This document shows positions 43,701 through 51,997 of a stretch of 64,000 bases of DNA, in pieces. The first letter of the stretch is position 1, and each line of letters starts with the position of its first letter. Position numbers and translations under genes: made by a program. The notes under the pieces were generated by a model, which was not told the origin of the DNA, ran no database searches, and saw only the letters and a list, made by a program, of their open reading frames with translations. The DNA comes from Streptomyces sp. TLI_105 (GTDB lineage: Bacteria > Actinomycetota > Actinomycetes > Streptomycetales > Streptomycetaceae). The stretch covers positions 3,872,501 through 3,936,500 of the forward strand of contig NZ_FNSM01000001.1 in the NCBI RefSeq assembly GCF_900105415.1. The letters are read 5' to 3'.

Positions 43701-44720
43701 TTCCGGATCGTCGACGAGCGGCGCCGGAAGCTGGCCGAGGACAAGGACCTGGAGGCGCTGCGGCTCAAGCTGCGCCCCAAGGCCCGTCAGGCCCTCTCCA
43801 AGGCCGCCGCGGCGGCGACGGGCGGCCCGGACGGCTCCGGGCCCTCCCTGGAGCGCACGGGCCTCAAGGACTGGACGATCGGGACGCTGACGAAGGTCTT
43901 CGAGACCAAGCGGGGCGGGCAGCCGGTGAAGGCGTACCCGGCGCTGGTCGACGAGGGCGATTCCGTGGCCGTGCGGCTCTTCGACTCGGAGGCCGAGCAG
44001 GCGCAGGCGATGTGGCGGGGCACCCGGAAGCTGATCATGCTGAACATCCCGGTGAACCCGGCGAAGTTCGCCTCGGACAAGCTGACCAACCAGCAGAAGC
44101 TGGCCCTGTCGTCGAACCCGCACGGCTCGATCCAGGCGCTCTTCGACGACTGCGCCACCGCCGCCGCCGACAAGCTGATCGCGGACCACGGCGGCCCGGC
44201 CTGGGACGAGGAGTCCTTCCGGAAGCTGTACGACAAGGTCCGCGCGGACCTCGTCGACACGACGGTGCGGACGGTGGGTCAGGTCCAGCAGATCCTGGCG
44301 GCCTGGCAGGCGTGCGAGCGCCGGCTGAAGGCGACGAACAGCCTGGCCCTGATCGACAACCTGACCGACGTGCGCGCGCAGCTCGCCTGGCTGATGCCGG
44401 CCGGTTTCGTCACCCGTACGGGTCTGAAGCGGCTGCCGGACCTGATGCGCTACCTGGTGGCGGTGGACCGGCGGCTCCAGCAGATGCCGACGGGCGTCCA
44501 GCGGGACACCACCCGGATGGAGAAGGTCCGGGAGATGCAGGACGAGTACGCCTGGCTCCTGGAGCAGCTTCCGAAGGGGCGTCCGGTGCCGGCCGAGGTC
44601 ACCGACATCCGCTGGATGATCGAGGAGCTGCGGGTGAGCTACTTCGCCCACGCGCTGGGGACGGCGTACCCGATCTCGGACAAGCGGATCGTGAAGGCGA
44701 TCGACGCGGCGGCCCCGTAG
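40752..44720 (+). CDS. hrpA: ATP-dependent RNA helicase HrpA
   Basis: A 1322-residue DEAH-box helicase of full family length. Walker A GETGSGKTT is at 96-104, the DEAH box at 194-197 (IIIDEAHERS) and SAT follows. The second RecA domain has LATNVAETSLTVPGI and the QRKGRCGR motif VI. A helicase-associated region and the long DUF3418 C-terminus follow. HrpA resolves stalled ribosomes in E. coli; the role here is inferred. The ATG at 40752 begins the conserved sequence. Confidence 0.95.
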   Translation: MSTSFAALQSVLAEVSLRDSHRLGRRLEGARRIRKPEAREAVLDEIAAEAAKAKERVDGRAARVPAVTYPEQLPVSQKKDEILEAIRDHQVVIVAGETGSGKTTQIPKICLELGRGVRGMIGHTQPRRIAARTVAERVAEELRTPLGEAVGWKVRFTDQVNPDATFVKLMTDGILLAEIQTDRELRAYDTIIIDEAHERSLNIDFLLGYLAQLLPKRPDLKVVITSATIDPERFSRHFGDAPIVEVSGRTYPVEVRYRPLLEEDSDETDRDQITAICDAVDELQKEGPGDVLVFLSGEREIRDTADALLKKKLFDTEILPLYARLSHAEQHRVFQAHSGRRIVLATNVAETSLTVPGIKYVIDPGTARISRYSHRTKVQRLPIEPVSQASANQRKGRCGRTSDGICIRLYSEDDFLTRPEFTDAEILRTNLASVILQMTAAGLGDIEKFPFIDPPDHRNIRDGVQLLQELGAIDPAEKDPKKRLTQQGRKLSQLPVDPRLARMVLEADKNGCVREVMVIAAALSIQDPRERPAEKQAQADQLHARFKDETSDFLAFLNLWRYVREQQRERGSSSFRRMCKQEYLNFLRIREWQDIYAQLRTVAKQMGIHLNEEDAPEQSVHVSLLAGLLSHIGLKDVKESKESRDSKREGTRNEYLGARNAKFAIFPGSALFKKPPRFVMSAELVETSRLWARVNARIEPEWIEPLAQHLVKKTYSEPHWEKDQAAVMAFEKVTLYGVPIVADRKVNYGRIDPEVSRDLFIRNALVEGDWRTHHKFFADNRKLLTEVEELEHRARRRDILVDDETLFDFYDKRVPEHVVSGAHFDSWWKHKRREEPEFLDFEREMLINEKAGSVTKDDYPDSWRQGALKFRVTYQFEPGADADGVTVHVPLQVLNQVTDEGFEWQIPGLRAEVVTELIRSLPKPIRRHYVPAPNFATRFLDSVVPVQEPLTGALARELQRMVGVPVTAEDFDWAKVPEHLKVTFRIVDERRRKLAEDKDLEALRLKLRPKARQALSKAAAAATGGPDGSGPSLERTGLKDWTIGTLTKVFETKRGGQPVKAYPALVDEGDSVAVRLFDSEAEQAQAMWRGTRKLIMLNIPVNPAKFASDKLTNQQKLALSSNPHGSIQALFDDCATAAADKLIADHGGPAWDEESFRKLYDKVRADLVDTTVRTVGQVQQILAAWQACERRLKATNSLALIDNLTDVRAQLAWLMPAGFVTRTGLKRLPDLMRYLVAVDRRLQQMPTGVQRDTTRMEKVREMQDEYAWLLEQLPKGRPVPAEVTDIRWMIEELRVSYFAHALGTAYPISDKRIVKAIDAAAP

Positions 44721-44828
44721 AGACGTGTCTGCCCCGGGGAGCGGGAGCTCGCCGTCGGTGAGTTCGACCGGACCCCCTGACCTGCTGTACAGTCTGTCTC
44801 GCAGCCACTCACGAGGGGCTGCGAGCAA

Positions 44829-44902
44829 GGCTCTGTGGAGCAGTTGGTTAGCTCGCCACCCTGTCAAGGTGGAGGTCGCGGGTTCAAGTCCCGTCAGAGT
44901 CG
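44829..44902 (+). tRNA. tRNA-Asp (GTC), copy 2
   Basis: Identical to the Asp tRNA at 38201. A candidate promoter, TTCGAC (44763) and TACAGT (44788), lies upstream with a 19-bp spacer. Confidence 0.93.
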
Positions 44903-44910
44903 CTTTTCAC

Positions 44911-44940
44911 GAAGGCCCGCATCGTCAGATGCGGGCCTTC
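44911..44940 (+). terminator. Terminator of tRNA-Asp copy 2
   Basis: A perfect 13-bp stem (GAAGGCCCGCATC) with a GTCA loop, followed by a GTTGTGTT stretch. Confidence 0.8.
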
Positions 44941-45027
44941 GTTGTGTTCCCGTGTCTTGACGGGGTCGCCCGCCCGCCGGTACCCCGGACATCAGGGAAT
45001 CGGGGGCCAGACCGGAGGTGGTCGCGC

Positions 45028-45219
45028 ATGGCCGCGGCGTCCGCAGCACGGCACGACACTCGCGCGCTGCTGCGCGCCCATCTGGCGGCCGCGTCGCGGT
45101 ACGGCCACCTCACCCGCCAGTGCCCGGTCTGCCATCGCCTCCTGCGGCTCGCCATGGAGGTCCCGGAGCCCGAGGAGCCGGCGGACGCCGCCGAGGACGA
45201 AAGTCCCACCGACCCATGA
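45028..45219 (+). CDS. Small DUF6274-like protein
   Basis: A 63-residue protein with ARHDTRALLRAHLAAASRYGH, then a CPVC pair (QCPVCHRLLRLAM) and an acidic tail. The pattern matches a small Streptomyces family known only as a domain of unknown function. The Cys pair and His could bind zinc. The ATG at 45028 follows GGAGGT at good spacing. Confidence 0.65.
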   Translation: MAAASAARHDTRALLRAHLAAASRYGHLTRQCPVCHRLLRLAMEVPEPEEPADAAEDESPTDP

Positions 45220-45355
45220 CCAACGGCGGGTTGGGGGCGTTCTGCGAAGTGGGAGGCTGTTCCTTGGCAAGACCTCGTCGATGTGACGGGTGTCACTGAA
45301 AGAGTTTCAGGAACCCCTGCACTTACACCCTCCCTACACCACCCGGATTTAATAT

Positions 45356-45367
45356 GTGCAATTGCAC
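45356..45367. promoter_or_regulatory. Perfect 12-bp palindrome GTGCAATTGCAC
   Basis: An AT-rich symmetrical site between the convergent DUF6274-like gene and bldC. It could be a protein-binding site or part of a larger hairpin; nothing more can be said. Confidence 0.3.
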
Positions 45368-45396
45368 CACCCTGGAGGGGGTGTGGCGCCGGGCAC

Positions 45397-45436
45397 AAAA
45401 AAGATCGCGCTGGACCCGGCGGAGTCCAGCGCGATC
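45397..45436 (-). terminator. Intrinsic terminator of bldC
   Basis: On the minus strand a perfect 13-bp stem (arm GATCGCGCTGGAC) with an 8-nt loop is followed by six T residues. A real U-tract is unusual for Streptomyces. Confidence 0.8.
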
Positions 45437-45560
45437 GTTGACGGAGACCTGTTGGGGCAGGAGCCCGTCGGCAGTACTAGGGGTGGGCGACCGGATTGGG
45501 GGATCCGGAAGGGCCCGGTGTTACGGGGTGTTGCAGGGTGCTGCAGGGTTCTGCGCGACC

Positions 45561-45767
45561 TCAGGCCTCGCTGCGCTGCTGCGGAATGCCCGCCAGCAGG
45601 GCGCGAACCTCGGCCTCGCGGTACCGGCGGTGCCCACCCAGGGTGCGGATGGACGTGAGCTTGCCCGCCTTCGCCCAACGGGTAACCGTCTTCGGGTCCA
45701 CGCGGAACATCGTGGCAACCTCGGCGGGGGTCAGCAGCGGCTCGGCATCAGGGGTGCGAGCGGTCAT
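45561..45767 (-). CDS. bldC: Developmental regulator BldC
   Basis: A 68-residue MerR-like DNA-binding protein without an effector domain: LLTPAEVATMFRVDPKTVTRWAKAGKLTSIRTLGGHRRYREAEVRALL. The length and sequence are those of Streptomyces BldC, which binds head-to-tail on repeats and holds back entry into sporulation. GAGGAGG precedes the ATG at 45767. A longer in-frame start at 45896 is leader sequence. It is transcribed alone and ends at a strong terminator. Confidence 0.95.
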   Translation of the reverse strand: MTARTPDAEPLLTPAEVATMFRVDPKTVTRWAKAGKLTSIRTLGGHRRYREAEVRALLAGIPQQRSEA

Positions 45768-46350
45768 GAGCGGCCTCCTCGGGAGAACCGAACCTATCTC
45801 GGTTCTTTCCTCTAAATTCTGCACCTTGACCCGCCATGCCCGAAATGGCAGAAGCGGGTCGAGTCGGTTATAGGACGAACGGCTTGTCCTCGGCACTACA
45901 ACTACACCATCCGTCCAGCCGCGTCGGCCAAACCGATGGAATTGCCCTCGCAGGTGTTCATCAGCGGCGGAAGTCGACTGACCATGCCATAACGGACAGT
46001 CACACCACTGTGACGATCAGTCACAGAGCGATCAGGAGTCCTCAGACCCCCCATAGAGTGCAATGCTGAGCGTTCCGCCCGAACTTGGGCGGAAGGAACC
46101 CTCCCCGGACTCCTTGTCCTATTTTGGCACGAGGGTGGGTGATGGGCGCAAGGGTGCGTTACGTGCTGTCCGTCACGCTTGAGCCAAAGGCCCGGATCAG
46201 GACCAACGTCCTCGCCCCACCGGTACGAAAGCCCCGGCCGGCCGAACGGACATCGAACCGGCCACCGAAACCGGCCACCGCCCCGAAGATCATTTACACC
46301 CGCCGGACATGTCTTGTCGATACCGACCTGACGAACTTGTCCGACTGATG
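45768..46350. other. bldC upstream region (583 bp)
   Basis: No gene was supported. On the minus strand TATAAC about 100 bp before bldC is a -10 candidate. Around 46.0 kb there are three GTCACA-type half sites. On the plus strand TAGAGT (46054-46059) is followed by a perfect hairpin (TTCCGCCC, loop GAACTT, GGGCGGAA) at 46073-46094, which could start an unannotated transcript. The left-hand gene and the right-hand one are both read leftward. Confidence 0.45.
45999..46025. promoter_or_regulatory. GTCACA inverted and direct repeats upstream of bldC
   Basis: GTCACA at 45999-46004 and TGTGAC at 46009-46014 form a dyad with a CCAC spacer, and a third GTCACA lies at 46020-46025. The spacing suits a dimeric regulator with an extra half site. 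Confidence 0.4.
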
Positions 46351-47202
46351 TCAGTTCGCGAAACGCAGGTCCCTGACGGTCCGCCAGCGCTCCGCGAGCC
46401 GCCCGTACACCTCGCTCGCCGCCTCGCCGTCCCCGTCCCGCAGCGCGGCGATCCCCTCCGCCAGCTGGGCCGCCGACCGCTCCTCCGCCAGCCACCCGGC
46501 CGGCATCGCGTGCACCAGACCGCCGAAGTCCAGCTCCACGAGCGCCCGCGGATGGAACTCCTCCAGCCAGCGCCCCACCTCGATCAGCCCCCGCGTCATC
46601 GGACCGTCGTCGATCGACTCCCGCAGCGCCTTGAGCGCCCGCGCGAGCCGCCGCCGCGCCTGGGCCATCGTCGTCCGGTAGCGCAGCACCGGCGCCCGTC
46701 CCGCGGACCCGTCCCCCGGCTCGTACTCCCGCTCCTCGTCCCCGAAGAGCGCGAACCAGCGCAGCGGCACCTGCCAGACCCCCGTACGGATCCACGGCCG
46801 CGCGTCCGGGTTCCGGCTCAGCCAGCGCTCGTAGTCGCTCGCCACCTGGGCGCGCACCACCGGCGGCAGCATCGCGTCGAGCACCGCCGCCGGGTACGGG
46901 CCGGCCGCCAGCTCCTCCATCGCCAGCCAGCCGCGCAGCCGGGTCCGCCACGGGCAGATCACCACCACCCCGTCCAGGTGCGCGACGAAGGCCTCCCCGC
47001 TCTCGTGGACCGGCACCGGCACCGGAGGCGTCGGCAGCAGGTCCGCGAGCGAGCGCCGCAGCTCCTCCTGCGCGCCCGGTACGCGCGGCCGGCGCGCGTA
47101 CCGCGCCCAGTGGGACCGCTCCGGCTCGGGGAACGCGGCCAGCGGCTCGTACACCCGCAGATAGGACGCGTAGGGAACGGGGACCGTGGGGGCGACCGAC
47201 AT
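46351..47202 (-). CDS. Conserved hypothetical protein
   Basis: Not recognised. The 283-residue soluble protein has no signal peptide or membrane segment. Trp- and Arg-rich stretches (ERWLSRNPDARPWIRTGVWQVPLRWFALFGDEER) and long amphipathic helices suggest a folded enzyme or scaffold. It lies between bldC and the divergent vdh gene, a position that I believe is conserved in streptomycetes. The ATG follows GGAAGGA. Confidence 0.72.
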   Translation of the reverse strand: MSVAPTVPVPYASYLRVYEPLAAFPEPERSHWARYARRPRVPGAQEELRRSLADLLPTPPVPVPVHESGEAFVAHLDGVVVICPWRTRLRGWLAMEELAAGPYPAAVLDAMLPPVVRAQVASDYERWLSRNPDARPWIRTGVWQVPLRWFALFGDEEREYEPGDGSAGRAPVLRYRTTMAQARRRLARALKALRESIDDGPMTRGLIEVGRWLEEFHPRALVELDFGGLVHAMPAGWLAEERSAAQLAEGIAALRDGDGEAASEVYGRLAERWRTVRDLRFAN

Positions 47203-47357
47203 GTCGCAAATCCTTCCACGGAGGTTCCCCCGGAGGGGGTGATCCTCAGCACTGCGGCCGATCTACGCCCAGGTAGGACTTACTCTCTTGCCGAACTGGT
47301 CCTCCCCCACCCACAGGGAGGCCCGCAACCGCCGCTTCGTACTTGGGAGTCACCACC

Positions 47358-48449
47358 GTGACCGATGTGACCGGCGTTCCTGGCGACGTACTGAACACTC
47401 TGTTCCACTCGGAGCAGGGTGGCCACGAGCAGGTCGTCCTCTGTCAGGACCGCGCCACCGGCCTCAAGGCCGTCATCGCCCTCCACTCCACCGCCCTGGG
47501 CCCCGCCCTCGGCGGCACCCGCTTCTACCCGTACGCCACCGAGGCCGAGGCGATCGCCGACGCGCTCAACCTGTCGCGCGGCATGTCGTACAAGAACGCC
47601 ATGGCCGGACTCGACCTGGGCGGCGGCAAGGCCGTCATCATCGGCGACCCGGAGCTGATCAAGACCGAGGAGCTCCTCCTCGCCTACGGCCGCTTCGTCG
47701 CCTCCCTCGGCGGCCGCTACGTCACGGCCTGCGACGTCGGCACCTACGTCGCCGACATGGACGTCGTCGCCCGCACCAACCAGTGGACCACCGGCCGCTC
47801 CCCCGAGAACGGCGGCGCCGGCGACTCCTCCGTCCTCACCGCCTTCGGCGTCTTCCAGGGCATGCGCGCCGCCGCGCAGACCCTCTGGGGCGACCCGACC
47901 CTGCGCGGCCGCAAGGTCGGCGTCGCCGGCGTCGGCAAGGTCGGCCACTACCTGGTCGAGCACCTCCTGGAGGACGGCGCCGAGGTCGTGATCACCGATG
48001 TGCGCGAGGAGTCGGTGCGCCGGATCACCGACAAGCACCCGCAGGTCGCCGTGGTCGCCGACACGAACGCGCTGATCCGCGTCGAGGGCCTCGACGTCTA
48101 CGCGCCCTGCGCGCTGGGCGGTGCCCTGAACGAGGAGACCGTGCCGTTCCTGACCGCGAGCATCGTCTGCGGCGCGGCCAACAACCAGCTCGCCCACCCG
48201 GGCATCGAGAAGGACCTGGAGGCGCGCGGGATCCTCTACGCGCCCGACTACGTGGTCAACGCCGGCGGCGTGATCCAGGTCGCCGACGAGCTGCACGGCT
48301 TCGACTTCGACCGCTGCAAGGCGAAGGCGACGAAGATCTTCGACACCACCCTGGAGATCTTCGCACGTGCGAAGGCCGACGGCATTCCGCCGGCCGCCGC
48401 GGCCGACCGGATCGCCGAGCAGCGGATGGCGGAGGCCCGCCGCGGCTGA
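47358..48449 (+). CDS. vdh: Valine (leucine/phenylalanine-type) dehydrogenase
   Basis: A 363-residue NAD-dependent amino acid dehydrogenase. [11 protein letters not shown] holds the catalytic lysine loop, and [16 protein letters not shown] at about 200-215 is the NAD-binding fold. It oxidatively deaminates branched-chain amino acids, which supplies acyl precursors for polyketides. The GTG at 47358 follows TTGGGAG. It closely fits the S. coelicolor Vdh, which is induced by valine. Confidence 0.92.
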   Translation: MTDVTGVPGDVLNTLFHSEQGGHEQVVLCQDRATGLKAVIALHSTALGPALGGTRFYPYATEAEAIADALNLSRGMSYKNAMAGLDLGGGKAVIIGDPELIKTEELLLAYGRFVASLGGRYVTACDVGTYVADMDVVARTNQWTTGRSPENGGAGDSSVLTAFGVFQGMRAAAQTLWGDPTLRGRKVGVAGVGKVGHYLVEHLLEDGAEVVITDVREESVRRITDKHPQVAVVADTNALIRVEGLDVYAPCALGGALNEETVPFLTASIVCGAANNQLAHPGIEKDLEARGILYAPDYVVNAGGVIQVADELHGFDFDRCKAKATKIFDTTLEIFARAKADGIPPAAAADRIAEQRMAEARRG

Positions 48450-48740
48450 TCCGCGCGGCGCGCGGCACGGAGTGCCGGCCCGTCGCCGGGGAGACTTCGC
48501 TCACCCCTCTCGGCGGGTCGGCACTCCAGAAGAGGTTAAAATCGCGATTGACCAGCGAGGAAAGGGCACCTCGAAGGTTCTGTACCGGGGTATGTGATGC
48601 GCGCGGCGTACCGTAGACCCACGGAAACAGGTACCGTTGAAGCCCTACGGACCGGTCTCTCTGTCGAGAGTCCGTTCTGAATCATGAACGCGTGTCAAGA
48701 CTCTGGGGCCGACGAGCCCCGTCACCGAGGGGGTCGAGCC

Positions 48741-48995
48741 ATGGGGCGCGGCCGGGCAAAGGCCAAGCAGACCAAGGTCGCCCGCCAGCTGAAGTACAGC
48801 AGCGGCGGGACAGACCTGACGCGTCTGGCCAATGAGCTGGGCGCTTCGACTTCGAGTCAGCCGCCGAATGGCGAGCCGTTCGAGGACGACGACGAGGAAG
48901 ACGACCCGTACGCCCAGTACGCGGATCTCTACAACACGGACGACGAGGACGAGGACGAGGAGTCCGGTCCGAGCACGTCCCCGCGTCGCGCTTGA
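48741..48995 (+). CDS. DUF3073 family protein
   Basis: An 84-residue protein with a basic N-terminus (MGRGRAKAKQTKVARQLKY) and a strongly acidic C-terminus (DDDEEDDPYAQYADLY). This is the standard DUF3073 layout in actinobacteria. The function is unknown; the two-faced charge suggests binding to nucleic acid or ribosomes. The 290-bp leader holds no other supported gene. Confidence 0.88.
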   Translation: MGRGRAKAKQTKVARQLKYSSGGTDLTRLANELGASTSSQPPNGEPFEDDDEEDDPYAQYADLYNTDDEDEDEESGPSTSPRRA

Positions 48996-49010
48996 CCTTC
49001 TGAATCACCG

Positions 49011-49041
49011 AAACCCGGACCGGGGTCACCCGGCCGGGTTT
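49011..49041 (+). terminator. Terminator after the DUF3073 gene
   Basis: A stem of AAACCCGG/CCGGGTTT continued by CCGGG/CCCGG, with one bulged base and a GTCA loop. A second GC hairpin at 49087-49110 probably ends purM on the other strand. Confidence 0.7.
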
Positions 49042-49142
49042 CTGTGCTGTCCGCGTGCTGTCCGCACCGGAAGCGGGTACGCGAACGGGGCGCCCCCTCA
49101 GGAGCGCCCCGCCGTACAGCCGAGTCCTACTTCGCGACGTTT

Positions 49143-50210
49143 CTAATTCGAATACGTGCCGACCAGCTCCGCGCCGGTCGTGTGCGCCCCGCGCTCGGTG
49201 ATCTCGCCCGCGACCCAGGCCTCGACCCCGCGGTCCTCCAGGGTCGCCAGGGCCACGTCCACGGACTCGGCCGGCACGACGGCCATCATGCCGACGCCCA
49301 TGTTGAGGGTCTTCTCCAGCTCCAGGCGCTCCACCTGACCGGCCTTGCCGACCAGGTCGAAGATCGCGCCCGGCGTCCAGGTCGAGCGGTCCACCGTGGC
49401 GTGCAGCCCGTCCGGGATCACCCGCGCCAGGTTGGCGGCGAGGCCGCCGCCCGTGATGTGGCTGAAGGCGTGGACGTCCGTGGTCCGGGTGAGGGCCAGG
49501 CAGTCCAGCGAGTAGATCTTCGTGGGCTCCAGGAGCTCCTCGCCGAGCGTCCGGCCGAGCTCCTCGACCCGCTGGTCGAGCGTCATGCCGGCGCGGTCGA
49601 AGACCACGTGCCGGACGAGCGAGTACCCGTTGGAGTGAAGGCCCGAGGACGCCATGGCGATGACCGCGTCACCCGTGCGGATGCGGTCCGCGCCGAGCAG
49701 CCGGTCGTACTCCACGACACCCGTTCCCGCGCCGGCGACGTCGAAGTCGTCCGGGCCGAGGAGGCCCGGGTGCTCCGCCGTCTCGCCGCCGACCAGGGCG
49801 CAGCCGGCCAGGACACAGCCCTCGGCGATGCCCTTGACGATGGCGGCGACCCGCTCCGGGTGGACCTTGCCCACGCAGATGTAGTCGGTCATGAAGAGCG
49901 GCTCGGCGCCGCAGACGACGATGTCGTCCATGACCATCGCGACCAGGTCGTGGCCGATCGTGTCGTACACGCCCATCTGGCGGGCGATGTCGACCTTCGT
50001 GCCGACACCGTCGGTCGCCGAGGCGAGCAGCGGACGCTCGTAGCGCTTGAGGGCGGAGGCGTCGAAGAGGCCGGCGAAACCGCCGAGGCCACCGAGGACC
50101 TCGGGGCGCTGCGTCTTCTTCACCCACTCCTTCATGAGCTCGACAGCGCGGTCGCCCGCTTCGATGTCGACGCCCGCACTCGCGTAGCTGGCACCGGTGG
50201 TCTGAGACAT
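49143..50210 (-). CDS. purM: Phosphoribosylformylglycinamidine cyclo-ligase (AIR synthase)
   Basis: A 355-residue purine enzyme that closes FGAM to AIR using ATP. The N-terminal SYASAGVDIEAGDRAVELMK, the ATP-binding LLASATDGVGTK and the GGETAEHPG loop are diagnostic. It lies 44 bp downstream of purF on the same strand, probably as one operon. The ATG at 50210 starts the conserved N-terminus; the longer frame is not coding. Confidence 0.95.
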   Translation of the reverse strand: MSQTTGASYASAGVDIEAGDRAVELMKEWVKKTQRPEVLGGLGGFAGLFDASALKRYERPLLASATDGVGTKVDIARQMGVYDTIGHDLVAMVMDDIVVCGAEPLFMTDYICVGKVHPERVAAIVKGIAEGCVLAGCALVGGETAEHPGLLGPDDFDVAGAGTGVVEYDRLLGADRIRTGDAVIAMASSGLHSNGYSLVRHVVFDRAGMTLDQRVEELGRTLGEELLEPTKIYSLDCLALTRTTDVHAFSHITGGGLAANLARVIPDGLHATVDRSTWTPGAIFDLVGKAGQVERLELEKTLNMGVGMMAVVPAESVDVALATLEDRGVEAWVAGEITERGAHTTGAELVGTYSN

Positions 50211-50254
50211 GGGTTCAGAACTTTCGTGTCGTACTGCGGGTGTGCAGCGGGGTC

Positions 50255-51781
50255 TTACGGGCGACGGAGGGCGTCGGAGGCCGCGGTGGCGGCCGGCCCG
50301 GCGGCCAGCTCGGTCTCCAGGAGCTGCTTGCCGAGCAGCTCGGGGTCCGGCAGCTCCATCGGGTACTCGCCGTCGAAGCAGGCACGGCAGAGGTTCGGCT
50401 TCTGGATCGTGGTCGCCTCGATCATCCCCTCCAGGGAGATGTACGAGAGCGAGTCCGCGCCCAGCGACTTGCCGATCTCCTCGACCGACATCCCGTTGGC
50501 GATCAGCTCCGCGCGGGTCGCGAAGTCGATGCCGAAGAAGCAGGGCCACTTGACCGGCGGCGAGGAGATCCGGATGTGGACCTCGGCCGCACCGGCCTCG
50601 CGGAGCATCCGGACCAGGGCGCGCTGGGTGTTGCCGCGGACGATCGAGTCGTCGACGACCACGAGCTTCTTCCCCTTGATGACTTCCTTGAGGGGGTTCA
50701 GCTTCAGCCGGATGCCCAGCTGGCGGATGGTCTGGGAGGGCTGGATGAAGGTGCGCCCGACGTAGGCGTTCTTCACCAGGCCGGCGCCGAAGGGAATGCC
50801 CGAGGCCTCGGCGTAGCCGATGGCGGCCGGGGTGCCGGACTCCGGCGTCGCTATCACCAGGTCGGCCTCGACCGGCGCCTCCTTCGCGAGGCGGCGGCCC
50901 ATCTCCACGCGGGAGAGGTACACGTTCCGCCCGGCGATGTCGGTGTCGGGACGGGCCAGGTACACGTACTCGAAGACACAGCCCTTGGGCTTCGCTTCCG
51001 CGAATCGCGAGGTACGGATGCCGTTCTCGTCGATCGCGACCAGCTCGCCCGGCTCGACCTCGCGGACGAAGGTCGCGCCGCAGATGTCGAGGGCGGCGGA
51101 CTCGGAGGCGACCACCCAGCCGCGCTCCAGCCGGCCGAGGACCAGCGGGCGGATGCCCTGCGGGTCACGGGCCGCGTAGAGCGTGTGCTCGTTCATGAAG
51201 ACGAGGGAGAAGGCGCCCCGGACGTCGGGGAGGACCTTCGCGGCCGCCTGCTCGATGGTGAGCGGCGTGCCGTCCTCGGCCACCTGGCCCGCGAGGAGCG
51301 CGGTGACCAGGTCGGTGTCGTTGGTGGCGGCGACCTGGGTCGCGCGGCCTTCCTTCTTGGGCAGGTCGGCGACCATCTCGGCGAGCTGCGCCGTGTTCAC
51401 CAGGTTGCCGTTGTGGCCGAGCGCGATCGAGCCGTGGGCGGTAGCCCGGAACGTCGGCTGCGCGTTCTCCCACACGGAGGCCCCGGTGGTCGAGTAGCGG
51501 GCGTGACCGACCGCGATATGACCCTGGAGGGAACCGAGAGAAGTCTCGTCGAAGACCTGGGAGACGAGTCCCATGTCCTTGAAGACGAGGATCTGGGAGC
51601 CATTGCTGACCGCGATTCCCGCGGATTCCTGGCCCCGATGCTGGAGGGCGTAGAGCCCGAAGTACGTGAGCTTTGCGACCTCTTCACCCGGAGCCCAGAC
51701 ACCGAAGACGCCGCAAGCGTCCTGGGGGCCTTTCTCGCCGGGAAGCAGATCGTGATTGAGTCGACCGTCTCCGCGTGGCAC
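50255..51781 (-). CDS. purF: Amidophosphoribosyltransferase
   Basis: Catalyses the first committed step of purine synthesis, moving glutamine nitrogen to PRPP. The class II glutaminase starts after a short propeptide, with nucleophile Cys23 in DACGVFGVWAPG. The PRPP loop is VVVDDSIVRGNT, and the C-terminal cysteines (CFFGID, NLCRACFDG) match the Fe-S type enzyme. The GTG at 51781 was chosen because TACACT lies just upstream, implying a leaderless start; an ATG at 51838 is in frame. Confidence 0.93.
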   Translation of the reverse strand: MPRGDGRLNHDLLPGEKGPQDACGVFGVWAPGEEVAKLTYFGLYALQHRGQESAGIAVSNGSQILVFKDMGLVSQVFDETSLGSLQGHIAVGHARYSTTGASVWENAQPTFRATAHGSIALGHNGNLVNTAQLAEMVADLPKKEGRATQVAATNDTDLVTALLAGQVAEDGTPLTIEQAAAKVLPDVRGAFSLVFMNEHTLYAARDPQGIRPLVLGRLERGWVVASESAALDICGATFVREVEPGELVAIDENGIRTSRFAEAKPKGCVFEYVYLARPDTDIAGRNVYLSRVEMGRRLAKEAPVEADLVIATPESGTPAAIGYAEASGIPFGAGLVKNAYVGRTFIQPSQTIRQLGIRLKLNPLKEVIKGKKLVVVDDSIVRGNTQRALVRMLREAGAAEVHIRISSPPVKWPCFFGIDFATRAELIANGMSVEEIGKSLGADSLSYISLEGMIEATTIQKPNLCRACFDGEYPMELPDPELLGKQLLETELAAGPAATAASDALRRP

Positions 51782-51788
51782 GTTTCCG

Positions 51789-51818
51789 AGTGTAGACGGG
51801 CTCGACCACTGGTCCGAA
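51789..51818 (-). promoter_or_regulatory. Promoter of purF, probably leaderless
   Basis: On the minus strand TTCGGA (51818-51813) and TACACT (51794-51789) are 18 bp apart, and the -10 ends seven bases before the purF GTG. Confidence 0.45.
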
Positions 51819-51997
51819 TTGAGGAAATCCGGCGTCATCCATACTCGTGCGATCGCACCAAATGATCGATTGGGGCTTGGAGGGCCCTACGAAGCAGGCG
51901 CCGTAAGGGATTCCGGCCCCCGGGCTCCGGCGAGCGGACGCTCGTACCAGGCCCGGGGTGGTCCAGCGATGTGACGGACGCCGCAGTCGGCGTCCGC

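Noticed and set aside
40677..44867. 1396-codon open frame on the minus strand
   Set aside because: It is the shadow of hrpA, which has all DEAH-helicase motifs; the antisense product is Leu/Val/Arg-rich with no domain.
46085..46348. 87-codon plus-strand frame upstream of bldC
   Set aside because: It has no strong ribosome site or recognisable sequence, and its base composition by codon position is not that of neighbouring genes. A non-coding transcript cannot be excluded.
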